From Diadophis punctatus similis (Eukaryota > Chordata > Lepidosauria > Squamata > Dipsadidae), in assembly GCA_023053685.1 (NCBI GenBank), contig JALIGW010000026.1, forward strand, positions 84,501 to 148,500: DNA of 64,000 bases, in the 5' to 3' direction. This document shows positions 56,863 through 64,000 of the stretch, in pieces; within the stretch, counting starts at the first letter, position 1, and each line of letters opens with the position of its first letter. Below the pieces are notes generated by a model. It had not been told where the DNA came from and made no database searches. It was given only the letters and a program-made list of their open reading frames with translations. A program made the position numbers and the translations under genes.

Positions 56863-59800
56863 TCACCAATCCAGTTGTCCCTTCTGGGCATTGATTTTCC
56901 GGCTGTTCTGGCTGTAGAACTGGGAGAACCAGCGGCGGTGCCTCAGGATGGCGGCATCTTCCTTCACCAGTAGCGGCTTGGAGAGGAACCTCTTGTTATT
57001 CCAGATCATCATGTCCCGCTCAAACTGGTTCAGGTGGAATAGCGGAAGACAAATGATCAGGAGGCAACAGAAGAACAAAACCCTTGGCTTAAATACATGG
57101 AACAATATAAGAAAATCCAAAAAATGTAAGATACCCGCTGTGTTTTTTTTCAATCCTTGGGCAAGGAGAGGGTGGCTTCAATGAGTCACCACAGAGGCTG
57201 CAAATTTGCTGTTGCTTTTTTAAGTTGTTTCACCTATTTTATTTACTGAGTTAATAAGCAGGCAGTGCCTCAGTCTTACAAGGTAATCTGCAGCAACTTG
57301 GGGGGGGGGTCTCCCATGTTCTGCAAACGATTCGATCTACATTTCTACTCTAAAATGCAGCCCTAGAAACATGGGTGTGTTTGGTCTCTGCTCTGCAAAG
57401 GGAGGTTGGAAGGCCAAGAATTTCTGGGATCCAGCCCCCCCCCCCCAAACAGATGCACCCCCTGTCCCTCACTCAGCAGCCCTGAGGGGCCAGGAGGTCA
57501 CATGGACTGAGTTTGCCCCCCCCCCCACCTGCACCTCCTCTCACCTGGACCCCCTCGGCCCATAGCATCAGCTTGGCAAAGAAGGAGGGTACGTTGCGCG
57601 GGTAGTAGATCTGGTGGACCACGTGCTGCAGAAGTGGCTCTAGAGGGGTGACGGTCTGAATGATCAGCCCCTTGCCCAGGAACGCATTACTCAGGACCAT
57701 CATAACCAACCCAGGACCGACCTGAACAGAGAAGGCACAACCATCCAGTTAAGTCTCTGGTTTTCCCTTCAAACTGAATTCAAACCAGACAGGGATTAAG
57801 CAAACAACCCAACAAACCAAAAGTGATTATTATGTATGGCTTGCCTTTCTCACTGTCTTTGGGAGAGGCAACCAATTCAGCCTCACATTAATCCATGCAG
57901 TCCTTGGCTTGGGACAAACACCACCCTCTCCCTGGACGGAGAGGATCTCATACCTGCCTGGCCGAAACATGCAGATCAAGGAAGGCGACGGGCTTGCCAA
58001 AGAGCAGCACGTGGTGGGTCAGAAGCATGACTGAACAGTGTCCGTCGGGCTCCGGCTCCGGCTGCCACTCTGCCTGGGAAGCAAGCGCTGCACTGATTGG
58101 AAATGCCCCTGCCGCTTTGGCGCCAAAGCCCCCGCCAGCCCTGCTTAGAAACATCCCCCCCCCTCTTTTCTTTCCAGCATTACCCACGTTCGAGGAAACG
58201 GACACTTTGGAGCCAGAAAGGGACCAAGATAAACTCCCCCTCCCCATACGTGTTGCAAGCAGTCCGTGGGGGGTGGGCTGCCAAGAGGAGCTTTTTCATT
58301 CCTGCTACCTCTGTTGACAACCGAAGGCAATGCAGAACCTCTTCCAGTAGGACAGGGAAGAGGGTCTCCGTGCCTGTCCTGCTTCGCTTAGTAGTTGAGG
58401 CTTTTTGCACATGTTTGATGTTGGCCTTCCAAACATGAACGTACGCAGCTTTACCCAATCCTCTCTTCTTGTCTCCACGTTTAAGTTGCAGCACAGCCTC
58501 CGTAGCTTTCACAGAGGGAACCGGCCCACCAGGATTTGGAGCCAGTTGCCGGCTGCCTTACCTCCCAGGTGTGCTTTAAAAACGTCCAACGGTGGTTGTC
58601 TGCAAAGCGCAGGTCATTTCCACTCAAGACCGAGGGACGATGGAGAAAGGAAAGGTGGGCTACATCGGCAGCATTCTCTGGAATTTCCTGCCCAGGAGGG
58701 AAAAGAAACATTCACCTAGGCCCTGCTTGGCCAGAGACAAAGCAGAAGCACGCCTTTCCCCAAGTACCAAGAGAGGCACTCAGGATGCAAAGCAATGGAT
58801 GTTTCTAGCTGAGAACCAAGTGACAAGGCCCATTTGCACCCAGCTGTTCTTTCCAGCCAGTTGCTATGTAAGGCCATCGAAGGCGGAAGTCCAGCTAACT
58901 TTCAAACCCCAGGACCGACTCTCTGCATTCCGCCACTTCTCCCATTCCGACCCATCCTGAATCCCCAATACCCGGGTTCAGTTTGAAAAGGTACCGCCGC
59001 TGGCCTTCTCTCAGCAGTGCAAACTACCTCGATGTGCGCGCTGACAAAGTGCTGCGTTTCAGCCCGGGAGACCCAGTTGGGCGATGATGCCTCTTCCTGC
59101 TCAGCGACTTGCCATGCTGGGCTCGTGCCATCACAGTGATACCACACCATGATTATGTTGTTGATTTCACACGATGGCCAAACTTTGGTAGTGGCAAATT
59201 CAGGCACTGGAAGATATGGAGCACGAGAAGGTAATTAGACAAGGAGGGCCTGTTTATGGACTTGCCATCCCAGGAGTGTCACATTTCCCATTATCGGTGG
59301 GAATACAAACTAACGTGAAGCCAAGAGTTCATTTATTTGACCCAGTGACTACACTGACACAGGACCAAAATGGTTTAGCAATTTATTAATGCTTTAAAAA
59401 TAATTAGCCAAATAAAATTGTGCCAGAAATTTGGAGAGCTACATTTCTAGGAAGGAATTTAGAGGGGGGGAAAATCCATTCTGGTTCCCCTGTTGCTAGG
59501 CAGGGCTCACCTGAGGCCTGAGACAATTTTTCCCCTGGAGAGTCAAAATGAGAAGCTGGATGCTGCCTGCCCCCCCTCGCCCCCCCCCCCAAAAGACAAA
59601 GGCCCTCCGTGATGCTCAGGGAAACTTGGTTGCAACACTACAGCCGCTAAGCCAGTCACCTCGTCGGGCCTAAACTCCCTGGGGCTTTCCCTTAGCCCAA
59701 ACAGAAAAGGCCACCCTGTCACCTTTTTTGGCATATGGGATCTTGACGCAGCTCCCGTCCTTCCCAGAGAAAATCCAGCCATGGAAGGGACACTCGATGC

Positions 59801-59911
59801 AGTTGCCCACCACATGGCCACCGATTGCAAGGTTGGCCCCGAGGTGTGGGCAGTAAGCGTCCAGAACATACACTTTCCCATCCAAACCTCGAAACACAGC
59901 AAACTGTTCCC
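56863..59911 (-). CDS. nvd: Neverland/DAF-36-type Rieske oxygenase (cholesterol 7-desaturase), 6 exons, N-terminus missing
   Basis: Characterised members turn cholesterol into 7-dehydrocholesterol. Exons (minus): 59911-59723, 59206-59028, 58687-58562, 58073-57954, 57721-57545, 57024-56863; all junctions are in phase and the last ends [13 protein letters not shown]. The first exon here holds the Rieske [2Fe-2S] motif: CPH, then 17 residues, then CPFH (C-X-H-X17-C-X2-H). The third holds the mononuclear-iron motif E-x3-D-x2-H-x4-H as [13 protein letters not shown]. Later exons include [19 protein letters not shown] and [12 protein letters not shown], typical of the family's C-terminal end. The exon 59911-59723 needs an upstream exon (phase 1), not found in the window, so the N-terminal membrane segment and start lie beyond the L1 on the right. 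No frame break is seen. The gene converges with POLE3. Confidence 0.92.
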
Positions 59912-60472
59912 CTGGGTGTATGAAGAGAATGATAAAAGTAAGCTTTTCTTTCTTTGCTAGGAAGAACACAGCATCTATTGCACAAATCGAGGTTGGTGAT
60001 GCCCCTTGCCCAGGGCGGAGTCGACACCGCAAGGTGTATCGCACAGAGCAATTATCCTCCAACCTTCTGCAACCATTGCCCTCTAGATGCGTGGATTGAT
60101 ATAACTAAATAGCTAGCCTTTCTTATTAATCTAACATGTAGGATAAGCTGTTACTTAAAGGAAGTACAATAAATTAAAATATTACCATATCTCTCCGAGT
60201 CCGCCTGGTGCCAAGAGGGATGGCATTAAGCAGGTGTTTTATGAAGAAGCACATCAAGGAACATGCCCCAGGCAAAAGACTCTTCCCTTCTTTGAAGGGC
60301 AGGTTAAAGCAAGTTAAAGAAGTATTAGTGGGTGTTTAAACGTTTAAACTGGCTTGAACTGGCTTAACCTCCCCTCATCTAGAAGCTTCTTCTCTGTCGC
60401 ATGCTATATCCTCAGCCTTGGAAATATATTTTGGGGGGGGGGGGTGGAATTCCTCTTAGCTCGTATAACTTA
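59912..60472 (-). other. Intron of the Neverland-type gene, left part
   Basis: Intron sequence upstream of the Rieske exon. I looked for a preceding coding exon and found none. A poly-G tract occurs near 60433-60444. Confidence 0.5.
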
Positions 60473-60855
60473 TAGTTAGTCCTGGACTTACAACCACAAT
60501 TGAGCCCAAAATTTCTGTTGTTAAGCGAGACATTTAAGTGAGTTTTGCCCCATTTTATGACCTTCTTTGCTGCAGTTGTTAAGTGAATCACTGCTGTTGA
60601 TAAGTTAATAACATGGTTGTTAAGTGAATCTCGCTTCCCCATTGACTTTGCTTGTCAGGTCGCAAAAGGTGATCACTGGGGCACTGCAACGGTCATAAGT
60701 ATGAACCAGTTGCCAAGCATCTGAATTTTGATCACGCAACCAAGGAGATGCTTCAAAGGTCGTAACTCTGAAATACGATGATAAGTCACTTTTTTCAGTG
60801 CCGTTATAACTTTGAACGGTCACTATATGAGCTGTTGTAAGTCGAGGACTACCTG
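60473..60855. mobile_element. Tc1/mariner-like non-autonomous element (383 bp)
   Basis: It is flanked by TA on both sides. The ends TAGTTAGTCCTGGACTTACA and (reverse complement) CAGGTAGTCCTCGACTTACA form inverted repeats. It is non-coding, with many 'ttgttaagtgaatc'-type internal repeats. Fragments of the family occur at 36274 and 37610. TA flanks and end structure suggest Tc1/mariner; the family name is not known to me. Confidence 0.7.
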
Positions 60856-61391
60856 TAATCTGGCCACCTTTATGAATGTACAAAATAACTGCTGAACTGC
60901 CTGCACTGCAGAGGCCAAAAAGGGTTTAAAGGAAAAAGAATATTATCAGAAAGTTCAAAAAGAATTAGGATTTTTTTTTTATAGAGAGAACACTAAAGAG
61001 CAAACATCAACCCAAAATACATGGGATACAATGAAAGCATATTTGAGAGGGCTGACAATAGCGTATACACAGCAAAGAAAAATAGGGGAGGGTGAAGCTA
61101 AATTGGAAAATTTGAATACCAAACAGAGAACAAGAATTATTACTACAAAAAGATCCATCTAATATTAAATACAAAGCGGCAAGAGACTTAACGAAACATA
61201 AGATTAATTTGGAAACTCAAGATGAGATAAGTCGAAACATTAAAAAAAATGAAGCAAAATTACTTTGAACATGCAAATAAGGCTGGGAGATGATTGGCCC
61301 ATAAATTAAGGAAGGAAAAAACAAATAGGATGATTCAACAACTTAAGGATGAAGAGGGAAAACTCTATCACGAAACGGAAGAAAAAAAGAT

Positions 61392-61633
61392 TGTCACGCA
61401 GTGATTTTATGTTGCCTGTTACATGTATATGCAGGGAGATGCATCCCTATCAAATATAATGGTTTATTCCTGAGCACGTGATTAATGTTCCTAGTACACA
61501 TGTGTACATTCCTTTCTTCCCTTTTGTTCTCTGCTTCTGACGAAGCAACACCTTTTATATAGCCAGTATGTGATTTCTTATTTTTGTATCAAAATAAATA
61601 TCTTATTCATTAGAATTATAATGCGGTTTATTT
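61392..61633 (+). mobile_element. Possible solo LTR inserted in the L1
   Basis: This block breaks the L1 reading between its pre-RT and RT regions. It starts TGTCA and ends TGACA, contains a TTATATAG box and an AATAAA signal near the right end, all features of an LTR. I could not identify a clean target duplication, so this remains tentative. Confidence 0.35.
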
Positions 61634-63144
61634 TGACAATGTCAGAGTTCCAGGAAAAGATTCATTTCGCCTCTGATAAGAGTAATTCTTATCTCAACAA
61701 AATTTCTTCGCGACTTTATATGGAAAAACGGAAATCCAAGAAGAGGACATCAAGAAATATCTGGATAACAAAGATTTGCCAATCTTGCCAGAGGAAAAGC
61801 AGACATTATTAAATAAAGAAATTTCACTGGGGGAACTAAGAGAGGCCATTAAAAAGCAAAAAAATAACAAAACACCAGGGCCAGATGGGCTTCCTGCGGA
61901 GATATACAAAAAATTTCAAGATACTCTGGAAGAAGAAATGTTAGAGTTATACAACAAAGCACTAAATCAAGCCAAAATGGCAAAATCATGGGAAGAGGCA
62001 TATATAACACTCATACCTAAAGAAGATACAGACAAGACTTTAATCAAAAACTATAGACCAATCTTGCTACTAAATTCGGACTACAAAATTTTTACAACAA
62101 TATTGGCAGAAAGACTAAAAATAATATTCAATCAAATGATACATTCGGACCAAAATGGCTTTCTTTCAAAAAGACAAATTCAGAACAATACAAGGATAAT
62201 AATGAATGTATTAGAGTACTATGAAATTCATTCAGATCAATAATTGGCATTAATATTTATTGATGCGCAGAAAGCCTTTGACAATTTAGACTGGAAATTT
62301 TTTGTAACGCAACTAAAATATATGCAATTCGGCGACAAATTTATTAGAACAATAAGAAACTATATACTCAACCCAGACAGCGAGAATCCTAATAAATGGT
62401 GATATGACTGGGAAAATAGAAGTAATGAAAGGTGTAAGACAAGGGTGCCCTCTATCCCCATTACTGTTCATATTTGCACTAGAAACTCTGTTAAATCAAA
62501 TTAGGAAAAACCCGAATATTAAAGGATTGAAAATCAAAAAAGAGGAATACAAAACACAGGCATTTGCAGATGATATGGTCTTCATTATCGAAGATCCCCA
62601 AAACTCTGGACCTGAAACAATGAAGGAAATTAAAAAATTTGGCAAAGTGGCTGGCTTAAAGATTAATAAAGACAAAACAAAAATAATAGCTAAAAACTGT
62701 ACTCGGAAACAAGAGAAGAAATTGGAAGAATTATTAGGAATTCAAATAACCAAAAAAGTAAAATACCTCGGAATCTGGATAACAGCTGTTCAACAATAAA
62801 AGAGGTTAACTACTCAAAACTAATGCACAAAATTCAAAAAGATTTGGAAACATGGTCCAAACTACAAATTTCTCTAATTGGAAAAATAGCCACAATTAAA
62901 ATGAATGTATTACCAAAAAATATCTACTTATTCCAAACAGCTCCAACAAAAATTGGGAAATTTTTTTATACGAATTTAGACAAATTGATTTTGAAATTTA
63001 TTTGGACAGGAAAAAAAGCAAGAATTTAAAAAAAGCTATTGCAAGATAAAAGAATGAGAGGTGGTTTTGGATTACCGGACTGGAAACTATATCATCAAGC
63101 AGCAACTATAACATGGATGAAGGAATGGGTGACACTTACAAACA

Positions 63145-63297
63145 AGTGTCACCCTTTTTTTTTACTTTTATAAATTGTTTTTAATAATTTTACTGTTTAG
63201 TTTTTCTCTAAAATGCTGTACGCCGCCCTGTGTCCCTTCGGAGTAGGGCGGCATAGAAGAATTCCTAAATAAAATAAAATAAAATAAATAAAGAGAA
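63145..63297 (+). mobile_element. SINE inserted in the L1
   Basis: It contains 'gtacgccgccctgtgtccct' and 'agtagggcggcatagaagaa' and ends in an (AAAATA)n tail. It interrupts the L1 C-terminal reading. The same 3' end occurs inverted at 50604-50725. Confidence 0.7.
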
Positions 63298-63956
63298 TAC
63301 TAACAATAGAAGGACACGATTTACAAATTGGCTGGCATAATTTCATTTGGGAGAGAAAACATCAGATACACAAATACTTCCAGAGGCACCACATTAGAGG
63401 GACACTATCAGACGATTGGCTAGAAATTAAAAATAAATACTATATCCAAATACCCAAATGGATATCTCCAATGGAAGCCCTAATCTACCCCAACACGTTA
63501 GATCTAAATAAAAAAAATCACTTATAAGGAACTATTAGATGAACGAAGCAATTTAAAAACGAGAAGAATTGGCATTAAGGGGAATAATAATTGATTGGTG
63601 GCCATATTTACAGATTCAAAGGAAACATAAAAAAGATCTATTACAATCTGGCTTTCACGAAAAAGATCAAGAATTGGACAAAATTTTATTAGGTACAGAG
63701 GAAAAAATAATAACAAAATCTTACAATTGCTTACTCAATATAAAAATGGAAGAAGAAACGGTAAAGGAGGTAATGATAATTTGGGCACAAAATTTCGGCC
63801 ACACTATTGAATTAGAACTCTGGGATAAATTATGGAATCAAAATTACAAAATGACAATGGCCTCATCATACAGAGAAAATACTTACAAAATGTTCTACAG
63901 ATGGCACTTACCTCCGGCAAGATTGGCGAAAATGTTTCCACACCTATCACCTAAAT

Positions 63957-64000
63957 CAGTGGTTCCCAACCTTTTTGTGATCGAGTACCACTTGGAGGTC
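63957..64000 (+). mobile_element. Left end of an hAT-type element, cut by the window edge
   Basis: CAGTGGTTCCCAACCTTTTT is the classic terminal inverted repeat of a widespread hAT group. Only 44 bp is in view, so the right end and target duplication cannot be checked. Confidence 0.6.

Larger units (their letters stand above)
60893..63956 (+). mobile_element. L1-type LINE, ORF2 portion, degenerate and interrupted
   Basis: Plus-strand frames encode L1 ORF2 pieces in order: a pre-RT region (about 60893-61390), then NNKTPGPDGLPAEIYKKF, NYRPILLLNSDYKIFTTILA, GVRQGCPLSPLLFIFALE and the catalytic FADDMVF (about 62566), then the C-terminal region to about 63950. Multiple stops and frameshifts show it is dead. 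It is interrupted by a possible LTR-like insert (61392-61633) and a SINE (63145-63297), and the window ends in another insertion. It lies in the expected 5' intron of the Neverland-type gene, antisense to it. Confidence 0.9.

Noticed and set aside
61776..62799. Two plus-strand reverse transcriptase frames as intact genes
   Set aside because: They are parts of one dead L1 ORF2 broken by stops and insertions.

Overview
This is a vertebrate genomic window, almost certainly from a squamate reptile and most likely a snake. That call rests on the repeats: a full-length Sauria-type tRNA SINE with target-site duplications, CR1-superfamily LINEs, a decayed L1, hAT and Tc1/mariner-like short elements, and many microsatellites and poly-C/G tracts. 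Genes are split into many exons. I rebuilt them by hand from homology, splice sites and reading phase; for RGS3, C9orf43 and POLE3 the exon lengths sum exactly to whole codons.

The order from left to right is: first coding exon of ZNF618 (minus, about 2.8-3.1 kb); RGS3 (minus, 6.48-39.6 kb, 23 coding exons on the long form plus two alternative first exons); C9orf43 orthologue (minus, 42.77-52.6 kb, 8 coding exons); POLE3 (plus, 54.2-55.9 kb, 4 coding exons); and a Rieske oxygenase of the DAF-36/Neverland cholesterol 7-desaturase family (minus, 56.86-59.91 kb, 6 exons, N-terminus outside the window). As I recall it, POLE3-C9orf43-RGS3-ZNF618 is also the gene order on human 9q32, which independently supports the calls.

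RGS3 reads as three stacked proteins sharing one C-terminal RGS domain. The long form starts near 39.6 kb (C2-PDZ-PH-like-RGS, 997 aa). The PDZ-RGS3 form starts at 32.10 kb (800 aa). The short form starts in a CpG island at 9.58 kb (212 aa). C9orf43 and POLE3 are transcribed divergently from a CpG island near 53.5-54.2 kb that holds an RFX-like X-box and two ZNF143-like sites. POLE3 and the Rieske oxygenase converge tail to tail.

The most notable content is the Neverland-type oxygenase, whose Rieske and mononuclear-iron motifs are intact; the family is missing from mammals. Other points are a reconstructed squamate C9orf43, a (CTG)21 tract on the sense strand of an RGS3 intron, two perfect 21-23 bp hairpins, and a LINE 3' end abutting a 7-bp microsatellite. 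I see no prokaryotic, CRISPR or phage content and no convincing rRNA or tRNA gene.
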